This document shows, piece after piece, positions 1 through 6,800 of a stretch of DNA of 8,657 nucleotides. The stretch is taken from the NCBI GenBank assembly GCA_003219395.1, contig QHOR01000051.1, positions 4,730 to 13,386 of the forward strand, given 5' to 3'. This DNA comes from Verrucomicrobiota bacterium (GTDB lineage Bacteria; Verrucomicrobiota; Verrucomicrobiia; Chthoniobacterales; UBA10450). Position numbers and translations under genes: made by a program. The notes beneath the pieces are model-generated. The model had not been told where the DNA came from. It did no database searches and saw only the letters and a program-made list of their open reading frames with translations. The first letter of the stretch is position 1. Every line of letters starts with the position of its first letter.

Positions 1-477
1 TGGATGCTTGATCCGGAAAAGCCAATTCTTCTCGTCATGGAGAACGATGATGATCTTGAAAAAATCGTGCGGCTGTTCGTGCGCACCGGCTTTACAAACT
101 TCGCCGGGTATTTGATTGGTGGAATGAAAGCATGGGACGCAGCGGGATTCCCGCTTGAGAGAATCGGCCAGATGAGCGTTCACGAGCTGAATGAGCGGAA
201 GGACACGCTGCAAATTGTCGATGTGCGTTCCCCCGGCGAATGGAAGAAGGGACGTGTTCCCGGGGCACAGCACATTTTCGTGCCGGATGTGGTCAAACGA
301 ATGTCTGAACTCGATCGCAACAAACCGACGGCTGTTTATTGTGGCAGTGGTTATCGCGCCAGCATCGTTACCAGTATTCTGAAACCGCAAGGATTCACCG
401 ATGTTTGGAATGTCCCAGGTAGCTGGGAAGCATGGAAAAAGGCGAAGCTTCCGGTGCAGGAGACAGAAAGCGAATGA
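1..477 (+). CDS. C-terminal part of MBL-fold/rhodanese protein (5' truncated by window)
   Basis: The frame is open to the left edge (TGG precedes the first ATG at 4), so this is the 3' part of a longer gene. The visible 158 residues hold the end of one rhodanese-like fold, with a GYL.GG..AW-type ending (about residues 35-46), then a full rhodanese domain (about 58-150). The second domain has the active-site loop CGSGYRAS, whose Cys forms the persulfide; the first domain has no Cys at the equivalent loop (VMEND). This pair of rhodanese folds is typical of the C-terminus of metallo-beta-lactamase-fold proteins of the persulfide dioxygenase/CstB-like group, where the missing N-terminal part of about 300 residues would be the MBL domain. 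The role is inferred to be sulfide/persulfide handling in the cytoplasm. Its TGA overlaps the ATG of the next gene (ATGA), so the two are probably translationally coupled. The N-terminal domain is inferred, not seen. Confidence 0.85.
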   Translation, partial: WMLDPEKPILLVMENDDDLEKIVRLFVRTGFTNFAGYLIGGMKAWDAAGFPLERIGQMSVHELNERKDTLQIVDVRSPGEWKKGRVPGAQHIFVPDVVKRMSELDRNKPTAVYCGSGYRASIVTSILKPQGFTDVWNVPGSWEAWKKAKLPVQETESE

Positions 478-1274
478 ACGGAGCGACCGCGCTGCCACGC
501 CGATCGTTTGGAGAAACGATGCGCGCAGATCTTTGGTGGACGCAGCCGCTGCTAGTTTTTGCAGGGTTGTCGATTTTCATCGTGTATTCCACGTGGGCGG
601 CGTTTCAGGGACAGAATTATTTCTTTGGCAATTACATCTCGCCCTTTTATTCGCCAGAAATTTTCGGCGCATCACCTCACAGTTGGTTTGGACCAAAACC
701 GGCTTGGTGGCCGCATTTTTTAATCTTTTCTCCTGCGTTGTTGGTCCTTTGGGCGCCGGGTGGATTCCGATTGACCTGTTATTATTATCGCGGCGCCTAT
801 TACAAGGCATTTTGGGCGGATCCTCCCGCATGCACAGTAGGCGAGCCGCGAAAAAGCTATTGGGGCGAGCGCTCCTTCCCGCTGATCATGCAGAATGTGC
901 ACCGCTATTTCCTTTATCTGGCGCTCTTTTTCCTTTTGATTCTGGCGTATGACGTTTGGAAAGCCCTATGGTTTGTCGATCCGGCCACCAATAGAAGCTC
1001 ATTCGGAGTCGGTATTGGCACCATCATCTTGGCGGTCAATGTCGTATTGCTTGGCGGTTATACTGTTGGCTGCCACTCGCTCCGGCATCTCGCCGGTGGC
1101 TTTTTGGATCAATTCTCCAAATCACCGACATGCTATCGGACGTACGCATGCGTGAGCTGCTTTAATCGTCGTCACATGCTCTGGGCATGGCTCAGTCTTT
1201 TCTGGGTTGGTTTCGCCGATCTTTATGTGCGCCTGTGCGCGATGGGCGTCTGGACGGACTGGAGAATCGTTTGA
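474..1274 (+). CDS. sdhC: Succinate dehydrogenase membrane anchor (cytochrome b-like subunit, Sdh1 type)
   Basis: The protein has 266 residues with five hydrophobic helices near 24-43, 80-97, 143-165, 178-198 and 236-255. Length and motifs (FRLTCYYYRGAYY near 98-110, QNVHRYF near 140-146, GCHSLRH near 199-205, NRRHMLWAWLSLFW near 231-244) match the large single membrane subunit of complex II found in actinobacterial Sdh1, Acidobacteria and Verrucomicrobia, not the short SdhC/SdhD pairs of enterobacteria. It anchors SdhAB to the membrane and would hold the quinone site. Cys200, His201, His205, Cys226, Cys229 and His234 are clustered and could bind a metal centre. I chose ATG 474 because it overlaps the rhodanese stop as ATGA and has AGGAGA (458-463) 10 bases upstream; an in-frame ATG at 432 would lie deep inside the rhodanese gene. 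The sdhC symbol is by function; the naming of this family varies. Confidence 0.87.
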   Translation: MNGATALPRRSFGETMRADLWWTQPLLVFAGLSIFIVYSTWAAFQGQNYFFGNYISPFYSPEIFGASPHSWFGPKPAWWPHFLIFSPALLVLWAPGGFRLTCYYYRGAYYKAFWADPPACTVGEPRKSYWGERSFPLIMQNVHRYFLYLALFFLLILAYDVWKALWFVDPATNRSSFGVGIGTIILAVNVVLLGGYTVGCHSLRHLAGGFLDQFSKSPTCYRTYACVSCFNRRHMLWAWLSLFWVGFADLYVRLCAMGVWTDWRIV

Positions 1275-1275
1275 C

Positions 1276-1782
1276 ATGGCGACCAGTTTCGTCGCGCTTC
1301 GGGCGCTGTGCTATATGGCAGCGTATATCCTTGTTTTTGGCTGGCTCGCATCGCGAACTCAGTCGTTTGACCGAAACCTGAACATTCCACTGCCAGACTG
1401 GATCAGAATTGTTGGAGTTTTCTTGGGGGTAATCGGGGCGGTGGTTGCGTTCGCGTGCGCGGGAATATTCGTCGCGAGGGGACGAGGAACGCCGGCCATT
1501 TTCGATCCGCCTCGTGAATTTGTGGCAACGGGTCCTTACAAGGTCGTGCGTAATCCAATGTACATCGGCGGATTGATATTGCTGACGGGATTCGGCCTTT
1601 ATCGAGGTTCGATCGCAATTCTGTTTTTCACGATCGTTATGTTCTTCTTGTTTCATTTGTATGTCGTCTTTCTGGAAGAGCCAGGGTTACAAGCGCGATT
1701 TGGCGAAAGTTATATTGCCTACAAGCGATCGGTGCATCGCTGGATTCCGAAATTCTCGCGCGCTGCGCACGCGGCATTCTGA
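1276..1782 (+). CDS. Isoprenylcysteine carboxyl methyltransferase (ICMT)/phospholipid methyltransferase family membrane protein
   Basis: The protein has 168 residues with hydrophobic stretches near 5-24, 42-68, 97-112 and 115-135. The C-terminal half shows the family signature: GPYKVVRNPMYIGG near 90-103, then EEPGLQARFGESYIAYKRSV near 138-157 and a WIP ending, the S-adenosylmethionine-binding region of bacterial ICMT-like enzymes. Such enzymes methylate a small or lipidic acceptor at the membrane; bacterial substrates are mostly unknown and the ICMT name does not imply a prenylated protein here. ATG 1276 follows the sdhC stop by one base and has GGAG (1261-1264) 11 bases upstream. An in-frame ATG at 1207 would overlap sdhC by about 68 bases and its extra 23 residues look like out-of-frame translation of sdhC. 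Its position inside the sdh operon is unusual. The family call is solid; the substrate is unknown. Confidence 0.85.
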   Translation: MATSFVALRALCYMAAYILVFGWLASRTQSFDRNLNIPLPDWIRIVGVFLGVIGAVVAFACAGIFVARGRGTPAIFDPPREFVATGPYKVVRNPMYIGGLILLTGFGLYRGSIAILFFTIVMFFLFHLYVVFLEEPGLQARFGESYIAYKRSVHRWIPKFSRAAHAAF

Positions 1783-1800
1783 CCTATGGAACGGCGCTGG
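1783..1800 (+). other. Apparent small out-of-frame deletion at the 5' end of sdhA
   Basis: The bases after the methyltransferase stop read CCT, ATG GAA CG, then GCGCTGGTCTGCGG. The left piece looks like a normal SdhA start (M-E-R/H) and the right piece is the second half of the Rossmann glycine motif in the +2 frame. The beta strand and the first GAG of GAGGAG are absent. The short GGCGC at the junction could be a trace of slippage between GC-rich repeats, but this is inference. A consensus or assembly error cannot be excluded from one sequence. Confidence 0.6.
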
Positions 1801-3562
1801 TCTGCGGGCTGCAATCGAGGCGTCGACTGCCGGAGTTCGCGTGGCCCTGGTTTGCAAATCTTTGTTAGGCAAAGCACACACGGTAATGGCCGAGGGCGGA
1901 ATTGCGGCCGCACTCGCAAACGTGGACGAACGCGACAACTGGAAAGTGCATTTCGCCGACACCATGCGCGGCGGACAATATGTGAATCAGTGGCGAATGG
2001 CGGAGTTGCACGCGAAAGAAGCGCCTGATCGGGTTCGAGAGCTTGAAGCCTGGGGCGCCGTATTTGATCGTACCAAAGACGGGCGGATTCTGCAACGCCA
2101 TTTCGGCGGGCATAAATATCCACGATTGGCCCACGTGGGCGATCGCACGGGCTTGGAGATGATTCGCACTTTGCAGGATCATGGCGTGCACCAGGGCATC
2201 GACGTGTTCATGGAGCACACCATTCTGTCGCTCCTGAAAGTTGGCGACCGCGTTGTGGGAGCATTTGGTTACGAACGCGAACGCGGACGCTTCAAGATCT
2301 TCCGCGCCAAAGCAGTGGTACTGGCCACTGGCGGAATTGGACGAGCGTACAAGATCACCAGCAACAGTTGGGAGTACACCGGCGACGGTCACGCGCTCGC
2401 TTATGATGCGGGCGCAGAACTGATCGACATGGAGTTTGTGCAATTTCATCCGACCGGGATGGTCTGGCCGCCAAGTGTGATGGGAATTTTGGTCACTGAA
2501 GGCGTACGCGGTGAAGGGGGGATCCTGACGAATAAGCAGGGTCGCCGTTTTATGTTCGACGCGATTCCGGAAAATTATCGCGCTCAAACTGCAGATAACG
2601 AGGAAGAAGGGTGGCGTTACTGTCAGGGCAGCAAAGATGCCCGGCGGCCGCCAGAACTGCTGACCCGCGATCATGTCTCACGTTGTATCGTGCGTGAGAT
2701 TAAAGAGGGCAGGGGAAGTCCGCACGGAGGCGTTTATCTCGATATTTCCTGGATCAAACAAAAGCTGCCGAACGCGGCCGAACACATCAAGCGCAAACTG
2801 CCGAGCATGTATCATCAGTTCAAACAACTGGCCGATATCGACATCACTGAACAACCAATGGAAGTTGGTCCAACAACGCATTACATCATGGGCGGCGTGC
2901 ACGTTGATCCCGATACGCAGATGTCACGGGTACCCGGCTTGTTTGCCGCAGGTGAATGCGCGGCTGGAATTAATGGTGCAAACCGCCTCGGGGGCAATTC
3001 GCTTTCCGATCTTTTGGTCTTCGGAAAACGCGCCGGCGAATTCGCTGCAAAGTTCGCGAAAGAGAATTCGTTAGGCAATATCGTCGCATCTCAGGCGGAG
3101 CAAATCGAAAGCGTCGCGCGTGAAGCGCTCGCGCCATTCGACCGACATGATGGTGAGAATCCTTATCAGGTGCAAAAGGATTTGCAGGACACCATGCAAG
3201 ATTTGGTTGGCATCGTGCGTAACGAAGGCGAAATGCGACAAGCTTTGGGGAACATCGACGATTTGAAAAAGCGCGGTGAAAGGGCCGCGGTCACAGGCAA
3301 TCGAGAATACAATCCCGGCTGGCACACCACGATCGATTTAAAAAATCTGCTCACCGTTTCCGAAGCAATCACGCGCGCGGCGCTGGAACGAAACGAAAGT
3401 CGCGGCGCCCAATTCCGAGATGACTATCCCGACAAGGCCGAACAGTTTGCCAAAGTGAACACGATGATTGCGAAAGCGGCAGACGGCTCAATGCAAGTTC
3501 GCTTGGAACCGTTGCCGGAAATGCCGGAGTACTTGAAGCAGGTGATTGAAGAGAGTCGGTAG
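1786..3562 (+). CDS. sdhA: Succinate dehydrogenase flavoprotein subunit, 5' end apparently disrupted
   Basis: The flavoprotein of complex II oxidises succinate to fumarate with covalently bound FAD. From 1793 onward it is fully conserved. KAHTVMAEGGIAAAL carries the FAD-linking His (codon 1877-1879). VQFHPTGM (His 2447-2449), TEGVRGEGG, TRDHVSR (Arg 2666-2668, in the catalytic-Arg region), THYIMGGVHVD (His 2879-2881), LFAAGECAAGINGANRLGG and HTTIDLKNLL follow in the usual order. The 5' end is wrong. Homologues have a short lead and then a DVxxxGAGGAGLRAA-type dinucleotide fold, but here only GAGLRAA (from 1793) is present in this frame. A plausible native start, ATG 1786, sits three bases after the upstream stop but in another frame and reads M-E-R. 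Between ATGGAACG and GCGCTGGT roughly 30-45 bases seem to be missing. The nearest in-frame ATG upstream (1661) lies inside the methyltransferase gene; downstream, GTG 1841 keeps the FAD His and ATG 1886 loses it. The product is certain; the start and the integrity are not. Confidence 0.85.
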
Positions 3563-3578
3563 AGCGAGATTTGGAATT

Positions 3579-3593
3579 CGTGAATCATGAACG
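3579..3593 (+). repeat. CGTGAATC motif upstream of the four-helix-bundle gene
   Basis: The short spacer between sdhA and the next gene contains CGTGAATCATGAACG. The core CGTGAATC recurs in the spacer after sdhB (4869-4876), with a variant CGTGAACC at 4855. In both spacers CGAGAT precedes the motif (one base away after sdhB, eight bases away here). Eight-base matches can occur by chance, so this is a weak repeat call. It matters because the motif flanks the segment that carries an apparently inserted gene. Confidence 0.35.
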
Positions 3594-3605
3594 GGGTTAG
3601 CAAAA

Positions 3606-4079
3606 ATGAGCGCGCCAGAAAAGGAACGTCGGTATTCTACTTTCGAAGACTTGGACGTATATCAAGCAGCACGGGGATTTCGAAAACATATGTATCGCGT
3701 GGCTAGACAGTTGCCGGATGTCGAGAAGTTTGCGCTCGCAAATCAGATTCGACGGGCAGGTGTTTCGTTGACCAACAACATCGTCGAAGGGCACGGACGA
3801 TATCACTATCTGGAGCAAATGAAATTCGTGCGTCAGGCACGCGGATCTTTGCAGGAGTTAATCGATGATCTCCACGTTTGTGCGGATGAGCAATATCTGC
3901 CTGCGGAAGAAATTGCTCCGCTAAAGCAAGAAAGCTGGCGAATACGGCAACTGATTGACGGTTATATCCGATACTTGCGCAGCCAGAAGAATTCGATGGG
4001 CGCCGCTTCGGTGCGAGAGGCGTCGCCAACCGAACATAATGTTGAGGAACTGGACGACGATGCACGAGTCTCGATTTAA
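3606..4079 (+). CDS. Four-helix-bundle protein (23S rRNA intervening-sequence protein family)
   Basis: The protein has 157 residues. Residues about 11-125 match the family in order: FEDLDVYQAARGFRK at the start of helix 1, the KFALANQIRRAGVSLTNNIV-type segment (about 41-60), then EGHGRYHYLEQMKFVRQARG and SLQELIDDL, and a final helix ending in RYLRSQK. The family folds as a four-helix bundle, often forms oligomers, and is found in 23S rRNA intervening sequences, as free-standing genes in many Verrucomicrobia and Bacteroidota, and as the accessory protein Avd of diversity-generating retroelements. No reverse transcriptase or template repeat is visible here, so an Avd role is not supported. The last 25-30 residues are an acidic, Ser/Thr-rich tail outside the fold. 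ATG 3606 is preceded by GGGG at 3593-3596. The gene sits between sdhA (43-base gap) and sdhB (9-base gap), an unusual place that suggests insertion into the operon. Its function is unknown. Confidence 0.88.
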   Translation: MSAPEKERRYSTFEDLDVYQAARGFRKHMYRVARQLPDVEKFALANQIRRAGVSLTNNIVEGHGRYHYLEQMKFVRQARGSLQELIDDLHVCADEQYLPAEEIAPLKQESWRIRQLIDGYIRYLRSQKNSMGAASVREASPTEHNVEELDDDARVSI

Positions 4080-4088
4080 TCGAATACG

Positions 4089-4859
4089 ATGAGGACTACG
4101 TTCAAAATCTGGCGCGGGGACGCAAACGGCGGCGCATTTCACGAGTACACTACAGACATCGCTGAAGGCATGGTCGTTCTCGATGCGGTGCATGATATTC
4201 AGCGGACACAGGCGCCGGACCTGGCCTGTCGATGGAATTGCAAGGCCGGCAAGTGCGGCTCGTGCTCAGCGGAAGTTAACGGAATGCCAAAACTGATGTG
4301 TATGACGCGACTCAGCGAGCTTCCGCTGGAAAAGGCGATCACAATCGAACCGATGAAAGCTTTCTCGACATTGAAAGACCTGGTCACGGACGTCTCCTGG
4401 AATTTTCGCGTGAAGAAAAAAATCAGACCCTTTAAGCCTCGACCTCCGGATGCAGCCGATGGGACCTGGCGAATGCAACAGGAGGACATCGATCGTGTAC
4501 AGGAATTTCGTAAATGCATCGAATGTTTCCTTTGTCAGGACGTCTGCCATGTCCTGCGGGACCACCAAATGCACGAGAGATTCATCGGACCACGGTTTTT
4601 GATTCATGTTGCCGCGTTGGAGATGCATCCGCTCGATACCGAAAATCGCATCGAGGAATTGCGAGACAAGCAGGGGATCGGTTATTGCAATATTACGAAA
4701 TGTTGCACGAAGGTTTGCCCCGAAAGCATTCAAATTACCGATAATGGAATTATTCCGCTGAAGGAGCGCGTGGTGGACGATTTTTACGATCCGTTTGGTT
4801 GGATCTGGAGATGGATGAAGAGGAAGAGCGATTCTGCAACGGAAGCTCGTAACCCGTGA
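4089..4859 (+). CDS. sdhB: Succinate dehydrogenase iron-sulfur subunit
   Basis: The protein has 256 residues and all cluster ligands of complex II iron-sulfur subunits. The N-terminal ferredoxin domain has C51-x4-C56-x2-C59-x11-C71 for [2Fe-2S]. The C-terminal domain has CIECFLCQDVC, giving C143, C146 and C149 (with C210) for [4Fe-4S] and C153 (with C200 and C206) for [3Fe-4S]; the second block is YCNITKCCTKVCP. C205 next to C206 is an extra Cys. It relays electrons from the FAD of SdhA to the quinone site at the membrane anchor. Length is close to that of the mycobacterial Sdh1 iron-sulfur subunit. ATG 4089 lies nine bases after the upstream stop with no strong ribosome-binding site, which suggests that translation depends partly on the preceding gene. 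The sequence appears intact, unlike the start of sdhA. Confidence 0.95.
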   Translation: MRTTFKIWRGDANGGAFHEYTTDIAEGMVVLDAVHDIQRTQAPDLACRWNCKAGKCGSCSAEVNGMPKLMCMTRLSELPLEKAITIEPMKAFSTLKDLVTDVSWNFRVKKKIRPFKPRPPDAADGTWRMQQEDIDRVQEFRKCIECFLCQDVCHVLRDHQMHERFIGPRFLIHVAALEMHPLDTENRIEELRDKQGIGYCNITKCCTKVCPESIQITDNGIIPLKERVVDDFYDPFGWIWRWMKRKSDSATEARNP

Positions 4860-4900
4860 ACCGAGATCCGTGAATCGATTTGCCTTCCGCCCGATTCGCG
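4855..4900 (+). repeat. CGTGAAYC motifs and hairpin after sdhB
   Basis: The spacer after sdhB holds CGTGAACC (4855-4862) and CGTGAATCG (4869-4877), the latter facing an inverted CGATTCGCG (4892-4900). The two arms pair over nine positions with one G-U wobble and a 14-base loop. No T-run follows, so it is at most a weak terminator or an mRNA-processing stem, and the next gene follows closely. The CGTGAATC core is shared with the spacer upstream of the four-helix-bundle gene. Confidence 0.35.
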
Positions 4901-4931
4901 ATGTAACCATTTAATCAATCAGGGAAATCTC

Positions 4932-5432
4932 ATGTCCGAGCTGAAGTCGCTCCACAAAGATGCAATCCCTGCGGCTTTGGAAAAAGCCGAGCGTTACCGT
5001 TTGCTCAACGAACCGGGCGAAGCCGAGAGCATCTGCCTCGACATTCTTCACGTCGACCCGGAAAATCAGCCCGCCATTATCACGCTACTGCTTGCATTGA
5101 CCGACCGTTTCGAAAAAGGGTACGGCGTCAGCGATACCCAAACCAAGGAATTGCTGTCGCGAATGAAATCAGCGTACGACCACGCGTATTATTCCGGGAT
5201 CGTGACCGAACGCCGCGCGAAGATGAAACTGCACCAGAACACACCAGATTGCCGGTTTCAGGCTTACGATCTTTTGCATGAGGCGATGACGTGGTTCGAA
5301 AAAGCCGAAGCCATTCGTCCACCTGGCAACGATGACGCGATCCTACGCTGGAACACATGCGCGCGAATAGTCGCCCGAAACGGCCTTGTTCCGCGCGAAC
5401 CCGAAGAGCGCATCGAATTGCCACTAGAGTAG
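4932..5432 (+). CDS. Conserved hypothetical helical (TPR-like) protein at the end of the sdh cluster
   Basis: The protein has 166 residues, is soluble and has no signal peptide or membrane segment. It looks almost entirely helical. Residues about 11-58 resemble a tetratricopeptide unit (ALEKAERYRLLNEPGEAESI, then LHVDPENQPAIITLL), and about 112-132 form a second TPR-like helix (AYDLLHEAMTWFEKAEAIRP). The segment between (about 60-110) has AYDHAYYSGIVTERRAK and is less repeat-like. ATG 4932 has AGGG at 4921-4924 at good spacing. It follows sdhB by 72 bases on the same strand, so it is probably in the same transcript. A TPR fold suggests protein binding, for instance an assembly or stability factor for complex II, but that is inference from position. 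I do not recognise a named family. Confidence 0.75.
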   Translation: MSELKSLHKDAIPAALEKAERYRLLNEPGEAESICLDILHVDPENQPAIITLLLALTDRFEKGYGVSDTQTKELLSRMKSAYDHAYYSGIVTERRAKMKLHQNTPDCRFQAYDLLHEAMTWFEKAEAIRPPGNDDAILRWNTCARIVARNGLVPREPEERIELPLE

Positions 5433-5666
5433 CGCGGCCGGCTGCCGAACAGCGATCCGAGCCGAAGCTCCGACTCTGGTTCCAAGCTCAGACGCCTGCG
5501 ATTCAGGCCAGTTTTACTCGGCGAATCGCGCCGGAAATATTTTCATAGATCTTGAGGAATAATACTGCTAAGAAGCTAGGCGAAGCTGACTTGCTTACCT
5601 GCGATGTCACCGGGGTTACTGCCAAATGCGACCGACCGGACGCGCCAGCGCAAAAGCTCAGCCGTT

Positions 5667-6158
5667 TTACGGATTCCGGACTGGATCGACGTAGAACTCC
5701 TGCGTTCCTTCAACTTGCATTTTGTACCCGAAGATTCCGTGGATAACGACCGCTGCCGGATGATCAGTTACCTTGGGTCGATGTCGGTCCTCGGCGTTAG
5801 CCTGTTTCCATACAGTTCCATCCTCTAGACGGATCACGGTTCTGCCGGTTAATCCGTTAAAGGTTCCATCCACGCGGCTCACAAGCATATCGAGCTTGGT
5901 GTGCTCCACCTTCGCCGCCCGCTCTGTAGCCTTCTTTTCGGCGACTTCCCTGTAGCCTTGTAACCAGGCGTTCAGTTTCTGTAATTCCTCCGGCGAGAGC
6001 TTGTTCAGGCCTGCCGCTTTGAATTCGCCAGGGCTCATCATCTGTTGAATGCCGCCCGCCGTCTCCTCGCTTGCCGCATGCGCGGGCGCCACGCAGGCCA
6101 AAACTACACAAAGACCAACCATCGAATAACGAATAAAAACGCTGCTGGAAGTATTCAT
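5667..6158 (-). CDS. Small secreted protein of unknown function
   Basis: The protein has 163 residues when started at the ATG complement at 6156-6158. I chose this start because it gives a clean Sec signal peptide: a short polar N-terminus with Arg10, a hydrophobic core about 13-25, and an AHA-A cleavage site near residue 28. The frame stays open upstream to 6374, but those extra 72 residues lack any domain character and would bury the signal peptide. After the signal comes an amphipathic helical region with MSPGEFKAAGLNKLSPEELQ (about 41-60) and a Lys/Glu-rich helix (70-90). A probably beta-rich segment follows, with VDGTFNGLTGRTVIRLEDG (about 96-114) and PAAVVIHGIFGYKMQVEG. Similar secreted proteins occur in Proteobacteria and Acidobacteria as uncharacterised proteins. 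It is convergent with the preceding gene and monocistronic. No strong ribosome-binding site is visible. Confidence 0.75.
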   Translation of the reverse strand: MNTSSSVFIRYSMVGLCVVLACVAPAHAASEETAGGIQQMMSPGEFKAAGLNKLSPEELQKLNAWLQGYREVAEKKATERAAKVEHTKLDMLVSRVDGTFNGLTGRTVIRLEDGTVWKQANAEDRHRPKVTDHPAAVVIHGIFGYKMQVEGTQEFYVDPVRNP

Positions 6159-6529
6159 CGTACTTTTTATGGGATAAAACCTTGAGGTTGCGCCGACGCT
6201 ACCAGCCGGCGGCGGAACGTCAAGGCTCGTGGTAGTTGTGGCGCTGCATGATCGTTGGTCCTGTAGATTTACACCGTCGGCGGGATAGTATCCGTTATAC
6301 TTAGGGCTAGTCAGTTGCGGAAACAGAGAAGGTGAAGCAGCAAGGCTCAGCATCGTGCCAACAACATCAGACAATATATGTCATATAAAATCGTCAGCTG
6401 TGCTCTGATGGAAGTACATTAGTTACGATTGCGAGATTAATGTTCCGCCTTCTCCCTCATCGACTCCATCTTCTCTGGCCATGAGCGGCCCACGGCGACT
6501 GACGCCCGATCGGCTGCCCGATCCTCGGC
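6159..6529. other. Intergenic region, probable upstream region of the secreted-protein gene
   Basis: No convincing gene is seen. On the minus strand the frame of the secreted protein stays open to 6374, but it reads as low-complexity Ser/Thr/Pro sequence and is probably untranslated. An AT-rich patch at about 6371-6390 contains the palindrome TATATGTCATATA and could be part of a promoter or operator for the minus-strand gene, leaving a leader of roughly 200 bases. Confidence 0.4.
6375..6387. promoter_or_regulatory. Perfect 6-1-6 palindrome in an AT-rich patch
   Basis: TATATG, one central base, then CATATA form an exact inverted repeat in an otherwise mixed-composition region. The size and symmetry fit a small dimeric regulator site or a promoter element. 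It is about 215 bases upstream of the secreted-protein start on the minus strand. AT-only palindromes arise by chance fairly often, so the call is weak. Confidence 0.25.
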
Positions 6530-6787
6530 TTGTCCACAACTGAAAGCCTGCTTTCGGAGCTTGGCCGTATCCGCGGACTGGCGCTTAATATTCCAGCAGC
6601 ACGAAATGATATTCTTGGTCCGATTAACAGCGTGATTGACGCCCTGTGGGACCTGGAAGAACGGCTTCGCGAACGGCTTCGCTATTGCTTCCATTTACAC
6701 TGCGACGCTCAACGCAGTAAACAACTAGAGAAGTCGCGGCTCGCTGCGCCGGTCGTCATGCTAAATATAATCAAACAGGTGGGTTAA
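6530..6787 (+). CDS. Doubtful open frame, possible gene remnant
   Basis: This frame of 85 residues could start at TTG 6530 (open from 6503). It has a stretch that looks helical and protein-like (SVIDALWDLEERLRERLR, about residues 35-52), partly made by an in-frame 12-base tandem repeat at 6659-6682. There is no clear ribosome-binding site, no recognised domain and no ATG. An overlapping minus-strand frame (6437-6694) is equally unsupported. It may be a remnant or plain noncoding DNA. Confidence 0.15.
   Translation: MSTTESLLSELGRIRGLALNIPAARNDILGPINSVIDALWDLEERLRERLRYCFHLHCDAQRSKQLEKSRLAAPVVMLNIIKQVG
6659..6682 (+). repeat. Two exact tandem copies of GAACGGCTTCGC
   Basis: GAACGGCTTCGC occurs at 6659-6670 and again at 6671-6682 without a mismatch. 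The unit is a multiple of three, and in the plus-strand frame beginning at 6530 it reads ERLR twice. It looks like a recent replication-slippage duplication. Confidence 0.8.
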
Positions 6788-6800
6788 GTTACCCAATGAC

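Noticed and set aside
1661..1785. Extension of sdhA to ATG 1661, giving a 633-residue protein
   Set aside because: The added 44 residues are an out-of-frame reading of the methyltransferase gene and do not resemble any SdhA N-terminus.
3606..4079. Avd accessory protein of a diversity-generating retroelement
   Set aside because: The fold family is related, but no reverse transcriptase, template or variable repeat is present within the window.
5433..5666. Open frames between the convergent genes (for example 5552-5746 and 5604-5828)
   Set aside because: They have no ribosome-binding sites or motifs and run into the antisense of the secreted-protein gene. No strong terminator hairpin was found either.
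6159..6374. N-terminal extension of the secreted protein by 72 residues
   Set aside because: It would place a clean signal peptide in the middle of the protein and has no domain character.
6437..6694. Minus-strand frame of 85 residues
   Set aside because: Composition and lack of motifs suggest chance; it overlaps another equally weak frame on the plus strand.
6781..6794. GGGT/ACCC hairpin after the DUF4112 gene as a terminator
   Set aside because: The stem is only four base pairs with a six-base loop and no clear T-tract, so it is not convincing.
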